14,740 nucleotides of DNA from an uncultured Bacteroidales bacterium (GTDB lineage Bacteria; Bacteroidota; Bacteroidia; Bacteroidales; Paludibacteraceae): positions 1 through 14,740 of the forward strand of contig CAKVBV010000062.1 in NCBI GenBank assembly GCA_934725535.1, given 5' to 3'. Made by a program: the position numbers and the translations under genes. This document shows, in pieces, positions 1-7,695 of the stretch (the first letter of the stretch is position 1; every line of letters starts with the position of its first letter). Under the pieces are notes generated by a model. It saw nothing but the letters and a program-made list of their open reading frames with translations. It searched no databases and was not told the origin of the DNA.

Positions 1-38
1 CTTTTGTATTGCATCTGCCTTGGACGGTTCTTTGGGGC

Positions 39-91
39 GCCCCCCTGTCAGCCCTTGTTTCGGTAACCTCAACAAGGGCTGACAGGGGGGC
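39..91. repeat. Perfect 21-bp inverted repeat (strong hairpin)
   Basis: Positions 39-59 are the exact reverse complement of 71-91, leaving an 11-nt loop (60-70). The arms read GCCCCCCTGTCAGCCCTTGTT and its complement. A further 7-bp pairing, TTTGGGG at 31-37 with CCCCAAA at 101-107, could extend the structure. No T-run follows on either strand, so it does not look like a simple intrinsic terminator. It could be a mobile-element or recombination site, or a structured 3' end of a gene lying to the left. Function is not determined. Confidence 0.85.
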
Positions 92-395
92 AAAAATATA
101 CCCCAAAATTGCGTTTCTAAATGGACACTATAGTTATGGTAATCAACATCGGTTGTGCTAATTTTTGGGATATATAATTTGTGGCTAATGGGTGATAATA
201 CGGCGTAGCCATCCGTTCTGTACAATCTCAATAATGTCAATTCGTGTTTGTTATCTGTTGTTTAATAGTTGTTATTGGTTTGTTGACCGACAAAGTCTCC
301 TTCTGTTGTTATATCGAATTCACGTCATTCAGATGGTATCGGATACTTTATGCCAGGTATCTCGGAATACGTTTGTCAGTTTTTTTTGCACGCCT
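92..395. other. Non-coding stretch upstream of fusA2
   Basis: About 300 bases with lower GC than the genes. The plus-strand open frame at 192-467 has no recognisable domain and a skewed Cys/Ser/Phe-rich composition, and I do not accept it as a gene. A minus-strand frame without an ATG runs from about 263 off the left edge (see findings). I see no further confident elements here. Confidence 0.5.
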
Positions 396-427
396 ATTGC
401 GGATTTGAAAAACATTTCGTACCTTTG
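396..427 (+). promoter_or_regulatory. Candidate Bacteroidota promoter of fusA2
   Basis: A TAnnTTTG -7 box (TACCTTTG, 420-427) is preceded by ATTG at 396-399, one mismatch from the TTTG -33 element, with 20 nt between them. The same 20-nt spacing occurs at the other three candidate promoters in this window. Transcription would begin near 434 and give a leader of roughly 145 nt before the fusA2 ATG. This is a motif call only. Confidence 0.6.
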
Positions 428-477
428 CACGTCGTTTTGCTCTGCAAAGCGCAACCTTAAAGAATAAACTTAATACC

Positions 478-546
478 ATGAGGAGGGTCAGCCCGTCAGT
501 ATCGGAAAGGAAGAAGCCAAGGCATGGATTAAGCAAAGGTGAATAA
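478..546 (+). CDS. Possible 22-codon upstream ORF in the fusA2 leader
   Basis: An ATG at 478 opens a 22-codon frame ending in TAA at 544-546, 33 nt before the fusA2 start. The product is very basic (RRVSPSVSERKKPRHG in its centre), and I do not recognise it. The 11-mer AAACTTAATAC lies just upstream of this ATG (466-476) and again upstream of the fusA2 ATG (552-562), so both starts share an A-rich, Shine-Dalgarno-poor context as usual in Bacteroidota. It sits wholly inside the predicted leader, so it could be a regulatory leader peptide, a small basic protein, or chance. No homology test was possible. Confidence 0.4.
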   Translation: MRRVSPSVSERKKPRHGLSKGE

Positions 547-579
547 AATAAAAACTTAATACTAAAAACAACACGCTTT

Positions 580-2742
580 ATGGCTAAAGTTTATCAGGCT
601 AACGAGATTAAGAACATTGCCCTCATGGGTGGCAGTGGTTCGGGAAAGACAACGCTGATGGAATCGATGCTCTTTGAAAGCGGTGTCATCAAACGCCGCG
701 GAAGTATCGAAGCCCAATCTACGGTATGCGACTATTTTCCTGTGGAGAAGGAGTATGGGTACTCCGTGTTTTCGACAGTATGCAACCTCGAATTCGGAGG
801 TAAGAAACTGAATATCATCGACTGCCCGGGTTCGGACGACTTCTGCGGCGGTGCGGTAACGGCATTGCACGTGGTGGATACCGCCCTCATCACCCTCACT
901 GCCAACGGCGGCGTGGAGGTAGGTACACAGAACAGTTTCCGTTGGGCGGAGAAAGCCAAGAAACCGATAGCATTCATCATCAACAAGTGCGACCACGAGA
1001 ACGCAGACTTTGAGCGCACCTACCATGAGTTGGTAGAGGACTTCGGCAACAAGTGTATGCTTATCCAGTACCCCGTGAACGCGGGCAAGGACTTCAATGC
1101 TGCCATTGATGTGCTGAAAGGCAAGATGCTGGTATGGAAGGCAGAAGGCGGTGCGCCCGAATTGCACGACATACCTGCCAACGAAGTGGAGAAAGCCGAA
1201 GAGATTCGTGCCAAGTTAGTGGAATGGGCAGGCGAGGCAAACGAGGAGTTGATGGAGAAATACTTGGAGGAAGGCACCCTGACCGACGAGGAAGTGATGC
1301 TCGGTTTGCAGACCGTGTTTGCAGAGGGCAGTATGTATCCTGTTATCTGCACGAGTGGTGCCAAGGATATGGGTATCCGCCGTCTGATGGACTTCCTGAG
1401 CGTTATGGCTCCGTCGGTGGCAGATGCTCCGAAGCCCGTGACCGTGGACGGCAATGAGGTTGCTCCCGACCCCAAGGCCCCCACATCGCTGTTTATCTTC
1501 AAGACATCGGTAGAGCCGCACATCGGTGAGGTGAACTATTTCAAGGTGATGCAAGGTACGGTGCGCCCGTCGGACGATATGCAGAATATGGACCGCGGCA
1601 GCAAGGAGCGTATCTCGCAGTTGTACAGCGTGGCAGGCAGCATCCGCGTGCCTGTGGACGAAGTGGCAGCAGGTGACATCGCCGCTACGGTGAAACTGAA
1701 AGACACCCGCACGGGCAACACCCTCAATGCAAAGGACTGCGAGAACCGTTATCCCGCTATCTCATACCCCGAACCCAGATACCGCCGTGCTATCCGCCCC
1801 GTAACAGAGAGCGATGCCGAGAAACTGAGTGCACTGCTCACCCGTATGCACGAAGAGGACCCGACATGGATAATCGAGCAGTCAAAAGAACTCAAGCAGA
1901 CTATCGTCAGCGGACAGGGTGAGTTCCACCTCCGCACACTGAAATGGCGTCTGGAGAACAACGACAAGATGATGGTTCAGTTCGACGAACCGAAGATTCC
2001 GTATCGCGAGACCATCACCAAGGCAGCACGTGCCGACTACCGCCACAAGAAGCAGTCCGGTGGTTCGGGTCAGTTCGGTGAGGTGCACCTGATAGTGGAG
2101 CCTTACGAAGAGGGCACACCCGTGAAGGAAGTATATAAGTTCGGCAACCAGGAGTACCGTATCTCGGTGAAGGACACACAGGAGATTCCATTGGATTGGG
2201 GCGGTAAGTTGGTGCTTATCAACTCGATTGTGGGCGGTGCCATCGACGCACGCTTTATCCCCGCTATCCTCAAGGGATTGATGGACCGTATCGAGCAAGG
2301 ACCTCTGACGGGTTCGTATGCACGCGACGTGCGCGTCATCATCTACGATGGTAAGATGCACCCCGTTGACAGTAACGAAATATCGTTCCGCTTGGCAGGC
2401 CGTAATGCGTTTGCAGAGGCGTTCCGCAATGCCAACCCGAAGATATTGGAGCCTATCTACGATGTAGAGGTGTTCGTTCCGAGCGATATGATGGGTGATG
2501 TGATGTCCGACATCACGGGTCGCCGCGGTATGGTGCTGGGTATGGAGACCGAGAAGAACTTCACCCGCCTGAAAGCGCAAGTGCCGTTGAAAGAGATGTC
2601 GTCGTACTCGACCACATTGTCGAGCCTCACAGGCGGACGTGCTACTTTTACCATGCACTTCAAGGACTACGAACTGGTACCTGCTGACGTACAGGAGAAA
2701 CTCGTCAAGGAGTACGCCGACAGCCAGAAAGAGGAAGAGTAA
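580..2742 (+). CDS. fusA2: EF-G2-type elongation factor G paralogue
   Basis: A 720-residue translation factor with the full EF-G domain order. It has a G domain with P-loop GGSGSGKTT (17-25), switch II DCPGSDDF (81-88), NKCD (135-138) and a TSGAK G5 motif (258-262). Domain II is about 300-390, domain III about 400-465, domain IV starts near 471 (KIPYRETIT, with the SGGSGQFGEV segment), and domain V is near 620-700. Canonical EF-G has DTPGHVDF in switch II; here the histidine that helps position the hydrolytic water is Ser85. The switch I region also lacks the usual RGITI motif. This matches the Bacteroides EF-G2 type, reported in B. thetaiotaomicron to act in translation without GTPase activity and to be induced under carbon limitation. 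Loss of hydrolysis here is inferred. The start follows an A-rich leader; the stop abuts a repeat element. Transcribed alone, with a terminator at 2850-2882. Confidence 0.93.
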   Translation: MAKVYQANEIKNIALMGGSGSGKTTLMESMLFESGVIKRRGSIEAQSTVCDYFPVEKEYGYSVFSTVCNLEFGGKKLNIIDCPGSDDFCGGAVTALHVVDTALITLTANGGVEVGTQNSFRWAEKAKKPIAFIINKCDHENADFERTYHELVEDFGNKCMLIQYPVNAGKDFNAAIDVLKGKMLVWKAEGGAPELHDIPANEVEKAEEIRAKLVEWAGEANEELMEKYLEEGTLTDEEVMLGLQTVFAEGSMYPVICTSGAKDMGIRRLMDFLSVMAPSVADAPKPVTVDGNEVAPDPKAPTSLFIFKTSVEPHIGEVNYFKVMQGTVRPSDDMQNMDRGSKERISQLYSVAGSIRVPVDEVAAGDIAATVKLKDTRTGNTLNAKDCENRYPAISYPEPRYRRAIRPVTESDAEKLSALLTRMHEEDPTWIIEQSKELKQTIVSGQGEFHLRTLKWRLENNDKMMVQFDEPKIPYRETITKAARADYRHKKQSGGSGQFGEVHLIVEPYEEGTPVKEVYKFGNQEYRISVKDTQEIPLDWGGKLVLINSIVGGAIDARFIPAILKGLMDRIEQGPLTGSYARDVRVIIYDGKMHPVDSNEISFRLAGRNAFAEAFRNANPKILEPIYDVEVFVPSDMMGDVMSDITGRRGMVLGMETEKNFTRLKAQVPLKEMSSYSTTLSSLTGGRATFTMHFKDYELVPADVQEKLVKEYADSQKEEE

Positions 2743-2833
2743 GACCTCCCCTAAGACAGACCTCCCCTAACCCCTTCTTCAAGTGCACCCCACTGCGTCC
2801 ACGGACTTGTGGGGACCCCGCGGCAGGAGGGGG
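2743..2833 (+). repeat. Interspersed GC-rich palindromic repeat, long form (copy A)
   Basis: The repeat starts directly after the fusA2 stop codon with a partial unit, GACCTCCCCTAA (2743-2754), followed by a full unit at 2759-2833. Outer arms are CCCCTTCT and AGGAGGGG; an inner hairpin pairs CCCCAC with GTGGGG. The full unit aligns along almost its whole length with 9486-9559 inside ligA, with only a few substitutions and single-base gaps. A short form lies at 7945-7978 on the opposite strand. Confidence 0.85.
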
Positions 2834-2849
2834 ATAGAATAGCAAACAG

Positions 2850-2882
2850 AGAGACCGCTCAAGCATATTGGGCGGTCTCTTT
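2850..2882 (+). terminator. Intrinsic terminator of fusA2
   Basis: A perfect 9-bp stem, AGAGACCGC (2850-2858) with GCGGTCTCT (2872-2880), has a 13-nt loop and is followed by TT at the end of the stem. It lies about 108 nt after the fusA2 stop and just past repeat copy A. The T-tail is short, so termination efficiency is uncertain. Confidence 0.65.
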
Positions 2883-3068
2883 ATGTCAGTTAGCATTTCA
2901 CTGATAGGTGTCGGGGGATGCATTGCCGTTACTGTCAAAAACGATAGCGTCTGCCGCAAATATGATTTCTCTTCAAGCATAATGCCCTTGACGAAAAAAT
3001 GCATAGAAACCACTGAAAAAATGAAGTTTTTTTGGCATTGAGTGTCAGCACATTACAAGCCGAAAATG
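2883..3068. other. Intergenic stretch, no gene seen
   Basis: AT-rich sequence between the fusA2 terminator and the regulatory region of the next operon. It has A and T homopolymer runs (for example T7 near 3028-3034). No credible coding frame or repeat was recognised. Confidence 0.5.
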
Positions 3069-3085
3069 CAAAATGCACCATTTTG
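3069..3085. promoter_or_regulatory. 17-bp palindrome, possible operator
   Basis: CAAAATG (3069-3075) and CATTTTG (3079-3085) form a perfect 7-bp inverted repeat around a CAC centre. The site ends 19 bp upstream of the -33 box of the promoter at 3105-3136, a position suited to a dimeric regulator. No regulator is identified. Confidence 0.35.
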
Positions 3086-3104
3086 GCGAAAAAACGAAAA
3101 TAAA

Positions 3105-3136
3105 TTTGGATTTCGGACGATTTTGTATTATCTTTG
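3105..3136 (+). promoter_or_regulatory. Candidate distal promoter upstream of the GT117 gene
   Basis: TTTG (3105-3108) and TATCTTTG (3129-3136), separated by 20 nt, match the Bacteroidota -33/-7 consensus fully. Transcription from it would start near 3143, about 180 nt before the next confident gene, and would run through the second promoter at 3249-3280. Confidence 0.6.
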
Positions 3137-3248
3137 TATTGGATTAGAAGGGGATGTGTACAATGGGAACCGTGCAATGAAAGGGGGAGGGGCTACCCTC
3201 TTTCAGATGGTATGCAGAATGGCTAAAAACGCCCAAAAGCGTATGAAT

Positions 3249-3280
3249 TTTGCATAAACCGCAAGAATTTAGTATCTTTG
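3249..3280 (+). promoter_or_regulatory. Candidate proximal promoter of the GT117-cobW operon
   Basis: TTTG (3249-3252) and TATCTTTG (3273-3280) are 20 nt apart, a full match to the Bacteroidota consensus. Initiation near 3287 would leave a short leader of about 38 nt before the ATG at 3325. Confidence 0.7.
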
Positions 3281-3324
3281 CGGGCTACTTTGTGGATTAA
3301 CAACGAAACAAACCAATTGACAAT

Positions 3325-6300
3325 ATGAAGAATTACAAGTTATGGAACGTCATCTGCGGCTGGGTGGTCTTTGCCATCGCAGCAGCGACGTACCTCCTGA
3401 CCATCGAGCCCACGGCATCGTTCTGGGACTGCGGTGAGTTCATCTCCAGTGCACACAAGTTGGACGTAGGGCACCCGCCAGGAGCACCGTTCTTTATGCT
3501 CATGGGGCACTTTGCACAGTTGTTCGCAAGCGACGTGAGCCATGTGGCGATGTGCGTGAATGCGATGTCGGCATTGGCATCGGCGTTTACGATATTGTTC
3601 CTGTTCTGGACGATTACGATGCTGGGACGCAAACTGGTACAACCCACCTCTGTGGCTAAAGGCATTGCACTTCTTGGCGCAGGGGCTGTGGGTGCGTTGG
3701 CATACACATTCTCCGACACCTTCTGGTTCTCGGCGGTGGAAGGCGAGGTCTATGCCTCATCGTCTTTGTTCACCGCTGTGGTGTTCTGGCTCATTCTCAA
3801 GTGGGACGAGCATGCCGATGAGGAGGGGTCCGACCGCTGGCTGATACTCATCGCGTACCTCATGGGTTTGAGTATCGGTGTCCACCTGCTCAACCTGCTG
3901 ACCATTCCCGCGATAGTGATGGTATACTACTTCCGCCGCTACGATTTCTCGTGGAAAGGTGCGGTGGTGGCATTCCTGTCGTCGGTGGTGATACTGGCGG
4001 CTATCCTCTATGGCATCATACCGGGTATTCCGACCATAGCAGGGTGGTTTGAGTTGCTGTTTACCAATGCGTTAGGCTGTCCGTTCAATACCGGCTTGGC
4101 TATCTACCTTGTCCTGATGCTGGCATCGCTGGCATGGGCTATATGGGAGAGTTACCACGTCTTGGATACCAACGAGCCCATCAACGTGCGCACCATCATC
4201 TCTTTCGTATTGGCACTCACGTTGGCAGGCGTGCCGTTCCTCAAAGAGAGCGTCATCATCGGCATTGTGGTGATTGCCGCTCTGTTGCTGGTGCTGTTCT
4301 GGAAACGCAATGTCATCTCTGCCCGTTGGTTGAATACCACGGCTATTATGGTACTGATGGTGGTCATCGGCTACAGCAGTTATGCGGCTATCGTCATCCG
4401 CTCCAGTGCCGACACGCCTATGGACCAGAACTCACCCGACAACGTCTTCGCGCTCAAATACTACCTCAACCGCGAGCAGTATGGTGACACGCCGTTGTTC
4501 TACGGACAGACTTACAATGCCCCCGTCAAGTTGGAGACAAAGGGCAATATCTGCACACCAATCGAGAAACAAGGGCACGCACAATATGCCCCCGCACCCA
4601 AGGTGGACGGCGAGAAAGACCGCTATGCCATTACGGGATACAAGACCTCCTATGAGTTTATGGACGAGTTCAAGATGCTCTTCCCGCGTATGTATTCGCC
4701 GCAAGCCAGCCACATACAGGGCTACAAGGATTGGGCGGACATCAAGGGCAAGCGCGTGCGCTATGACTACTGCGGACAGCAGAAGACAGACTACTGCCCC
4801 ACGTTCACGGAGAATATGCGCTACTTCTTCCGCTATCAGGTCAACTTCATGTATTGGCGCTACTTCTTATGGAACTTCTCCGGTCGTCAGAACGACCTGC
4901 AGTCCTATGGCGATGTGTCCAAAGGCAACTGGATAACGGGTATTCCGTTCATCGACAATGCCATGCTGGGCGACCAGTCCAAACTGCCCACAGAACTGAA
5001 AGAGAACAAGGGGCACAATGTCTATTATATGCTCCCCCTCATCTTGGGCATCATCGGTCTCCTCTGGCAAATAGGCAAACGCAGCGAGGACGGCAAGCGC
5101 AAAGAGGGCTTGCGTTCCTTCACTATCACGTTCCTGCTGTTCTTCCTCACCGGCTTGGCTATCGTGGTGTACCTCAACCAGACGCCTTACCAGCCCCGTG
5201 AACGGGACTACGCGTATGCGGGCAGTTTCTATGCCTTCTGTATATGGATTGGCTTGGCTGTCATGGCAATAGCAGAGTTCATCAACCGCGCTGTGAAGAA
5301 CGAAAAGGCACAGGTGGCTGTGGCAGCCCTGACTACTGCGGTGTGTCTCCTTGTGCCTGCACAGATGGCTTCGCAGAACTGGGACGACCACGACCGCTCG
5401 CACCGCTACTCATGCCGTGACTTCGGTGCCAACTACCTGAAGTCCTGCGAGAAAGAGGCAATCATCTTCTCCAATGGCGACAACGACACCTTCCCGCTCT
5501 GGTACAATCAGGAGGTGGAGGGCGTAGGCACCGACATACGTGTATGCAACCTCTCCTACCTGCAGACCGACTGGTACATCGGGCAGATGAAGCGACCCTA
5601 CTACGAGTCCCCCGCACTGCCTATCTCGTGGGAGTACAAGGACTACATGCCCGGGCAGAACGAGGTCGTTTGGGTGGAGAACAAACTCAAGGCACCTCTT
5701 GAGGTCAGCAAGGCATTCCAGTTCCTGCGCTCCGACGACCCGCGCACCAAACGCAACGGCGAAAACTACATACCTTCCGACCAACTCTACGTCACCGCAC
5801 CCGACGGCGAGCATATCAACTTCCAGAAGGCAACGCGCTTCACTCGTTCCCAGATGATGATTATGGAGATGCTCTCCACCAACCAATGGCAACGACCCAT
5901 GTACTTTGCCGCTACCGTGGGCAATGACTACTACCTGGGACTCGAGCCTTATATGGAACTCACAGGTATGGCATACCGCATCACCCCCACACGCAGTGCC
6001 GACGGACAGCCGCGCGTCAATACCGAGAAGATGTACGACAATATGATGCACAAGTTCGCCTATGGCAACATGAACTACCCTGGCATCTATGTGGATGAGA
6101 ACCTCATGCGTATGTGTATCACACATCGTATGATGTTCGCCCAACTGGCGGAAGCCCTCTACAACGAGGGGCAGCGCGACAAGGCGCACGAGGTGCTCGA
6201 CTATGCCGAGGAGGTGCTCCCTGAATACAACATTCCGTACAACTATGCTTCGGCATCTATGGCGAACATCTACTATGCCCTCGGCGACACGGCTAAGGCG

Positions 6301-6507
6301 AACTACATGGTGGACAGGCTTGCCAACGACGCTTCCGAGTACCTCCAATACGGGGCTTCGCTCAGCAAGGCACGCCGCGCTTCGGTATCCGCCATCAACC
6401 ACAAGGCTGCTGTCCTCGGCATGGTGCTGCAAATGGCTAACCGTTACAAGCAAAATGATATAGTGGATAAGTACTATCCTATATACGCTCAATATGCAAG
6501 TAGATAA
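3325..6507 (+). CDS. DUF2723 / glycosyltransferase family 117 membrane protein
   Basis: A 1060-residue protein. The N-terminal part (about 1-380) has many hydrophobic membrane segments. Near its start is FWDCGEF (33-39) followed by HKLDVGHPPGAPFF, the acidic first-loop signature of the DUF2723 family, which resembles GT-C protein O-mannosyltransferases. A second hydrophobic block lies around 570-690 and includes QTPYQPRERDYAYAGSFY. The C-terminal ~370 residues are mostly soluble, presumably periplasmic, and end in a helical TPR-like stretch (LAEALYNEGQRDKAHEVLDYAEE and onward). From family knowledge these proteins are common in Bacteroidota and are thought to transfer sugars from a lipid-linked donor on the outer face of the inner membrane; donor and acceptor are not known here. 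A full promoter lies 45 nt upstream. The gene overlaps the following cobW-type gene by 14 nt, implying coupled translation. Confidence 0.9.
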   Translation: MKNYKLWNVICGWVVFAIAAATYLLTIEPTASFWDCGEFISSAHKLDVGHPPGAPFFMLMGHFAQLFASDVSHVAMCVNAMSALASAFTILFLFWTITMLGRKLVQPTSVAKGIALLGAGAVGALAYTFSDTFWFSAVEGEVYASSSLFTAVVFWLILKWDEHADEEGSDRWLILIAYLMGLSIGVHLLNLLTIPAIVMVYYFRRYDFSWKGAVVAFLSSVVILAAILYGIIPGIPTIAGWFELLFTNALGCPFNTGLAIYLVLMLASLAWAIWESYHVLDTNEPINVRTIISFVLALTLAGVPFLKESVIIGIVVIAALLLVLFWKRNVISARWLNTTAIMVLMVVIGYSSYAAIVIRSSADTPMDQNSPDNVFALKYYLNREQYGDTPLFYGQTYNAPVKLETKGNICTPIEKQGHAQYAPAPKVDGEKDRYAITGYKTSYEFMDEFKMLFPRMYSPQASHIQGYKDWADIKGKRVRYDYCGQQKTDYCPTFTENMRYFFRYQVNFMYWRYFLWNFSGRQNDLQSYGDVSKGNWITGIPFIDNAMLGDQSKLPTELKENKGHNVYYMLPLILGIIGLLWQIGKRSEDGKRKEGLRSFTITFLLFFLTGLAIVVYLNQTPYQPRERDYAYAGSFYAFCIWIGLAVMAIAEFINRAVKNEKAQVAVAALTTAVCLLVPAQMASQNWDDHDRSHRYSCRDFGANYLKSCEKEAIIFSNGDNDTFPLWYNQEVEGVGTDIRVCNLSYLQTDWYIGQMKRPYYESPALPISWEYKDYMPGQNEVVWVENKLKAPLEVSKAFQFLRSDDPRTKRNGENYIPSDQLYVTAPDGEHINFQKATRFTRSQMMIMEMLSTNQWQRPMYFAATVGNDYYLGLEPYMELTGMAYRITPTRSADGQPRVNTEKMYDNMMHKFAYGNMNYPGIYVDENLMRMCITHRMMFAQLAEALYNEGQRDKAHEVLDYAEEVLPEYNIPYNYASASMANIYYALGDTAKANYMVDRLANDASEYLQYGASLSKARRASVSAINHKAAVLGMVLQMANRYKQNDIVDKYYPIYAQYASR

Positions 6508-7690
6508 AATCCCCGTCCTGCTACTCACGGGTTATCTGGGTAGCGGCAAGACGACATTGCTCAACCGTATCCTCTCCAATCGCAAAGGGATACGCTTTGC
6601 CGTTATAGTCAATGATATAGGCGAAGTGAACATCGACGCCGACCTCATTCAGAAAGGCGGAGTGGTCTCCGCACAGGACGACAGCCTCGTCGCCTTGCAA
6701 AACGGTTGCATCTGCTGTACCCTCAAGATGAATCTCGTACAGCAACTCCACGACCTTTGCGCCCAACGCGCCTACGACTACATCGTCATCGAGGCGTCGG
6801 GTATATGCGAACCCGCACCCATCGCCCAGACGCTCTGCTCCTATCCGCAGATAGTGGCGAAGTCTTCGGCACCCGTCCCTGTCCTCGACAGCATCATCAC
6901 CGTCGTGGACGCCCTCCGCATGCGCGACGAGTTCGCTTCGGGCAAGGACCTGCAGGCGACCAACATCGGTGAGGATGACCTCGCCTCGCTGGTCATTCAG
7001 CAGATAGAGTTCTGCAACCTGATACTCCTTAACAAGGCAAGTGAGGTGACCAAAGACGAACTCAACCACATCCGTGCCGTCATTCGTGCCATTCAACCCA
7101 AAGCCGAGATAATCGACTGCGACTATTGCGACGTGCCGTTCTCCAAACTGCTGGACACGCACCTCTTTTCCTTCGACGAGGTGGCAGGCTCTGCCGCGTG
7201 GATTGCAGGCGTAGAGGGCGCAGTGGAAGACGACGATGATGACGACCACCACGATGGGCACGACCATCATCACCACGACCATGACCACGGGCATTTCCAC
7301 AACGAAGAGGAGGGCGAAGCACTCGAATACGGTATCTCCACCTTTGTGTACTACCGCCGCCAGCCGTTCAGTCTCAACCGTTTCGACGAGTTTGTGGCAC
7401 GCCACTGGCCCAAAGGGGTAATCCGTTGCAAGGGTATGTGCTATTTCGACGACGAGTACGACATGTGCTACCTCTTCGAGCAGTCAGGCAAGCAGTTCAA
7501 TCTCAAGCAGGCGGGGGCTTTCTATGCCACGATGCCCCGCGAGGAACTCATGCAGATGATGGCACAGGACCCCACCCTTCGCCGCGACTGGGACGAACGC
7601 TATGGCGACCGTATGCAGAAACTTGTCTTCATCGGCCAGCACATGGACAAAGACGAAATAATCAAGCAACTTGACGCCTGCCTCGCCTGA
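6494..7690 (+). CDS. CobW/COG0523 (G3E) GTPase, putative metallochaperone
   Basis: 398 residues with the G3E GTPase plan: Walker A GYLGSGKTT (13-21), the family signature GCICC (71-75, a CxCC metal site), the Walker B-like segment IEASGICEP (99-107), a base-recognition motif NKAS (180-183) in place of the usual NKxD, and a CobW C-terminal domain (about 280-398). The linker between domains (about 246-270) is a run of Asp and His, a probable metal-buffering loop. Family members deliver zinc, cobalt or other metals to client proteins using GTP; which metal and client here is unknown. The start at 6494 is favoured because it is the only Met before the P-loop, although it lies inside the 3' end of the upstream gene (14-nt overlap). 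It is probably translated by re-initiation. A terminator follows at 7802-7836. Confidence 0.92.
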   Translation: MQVDKIPVLLLTGYLGSGKTTLLNRILSNRKGIRFAVIVNDIGEVNIDADLIQKGGVVSAQDDSLVALQNGCICCTLKMNLVQQLHDLCAQRAYDYIVIEASGICEPAPIAQTLCSYPQIVAKSSAPVPVLDSIITVVDALRMRDEFASGKDLQATNIGEDDLASLVIQQIEFCNLILLNKASEVTKDELNHIRAVIRAIQPKAEIIDCDYCDVPFSKLLDTHLFSFDEVAGSAAWIAGVEGAVEDDDDDDHHDGHDHHHHDHDHGHFHNEEEGEALEYGISTFVYYRRQPFSLNRFDEFVARHWPKGVIRCKGMCYFDDEYDMCYLFEQSGKQFNLKQAGAFYATMPREELMQMMAQDPTLRRDWDERYGDRMQKLVFIGQHMDKDEIIKQLDACLA

Positions 7691-7695
7691 CTTAG

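Noticed and set aside
192..467. 91-codon plus-strand frame upstream of fusA2
   Set aside because: Skewed Cys/Phe/Ser-rich composition, no domain, and it overlaps the predicted fusA2 promoter and leader.
3042..3257. 71-codon plus-strand frame before the GT117 gene
   Set aside because: It runs across the operator-like palindrome and the distal promoter up to the proximal promoter, has no recognisable domain, and begins before either predicted transcription start.
5410..6528. Long minus-strand frame (372 codons) opposite the GT117 gene
   Set aside because: It is antisense to a well-supported gene. The Val/His-rich composition is typical of a shadow frame created by biased codon use.
6521..7405. 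Minus-strand frame (294 codons) opposite the CobW-type gene
   Set aside because: It is antisense to recognisable GTPase motifs. The valine runs are the complement of the His/Asp-rich loop.
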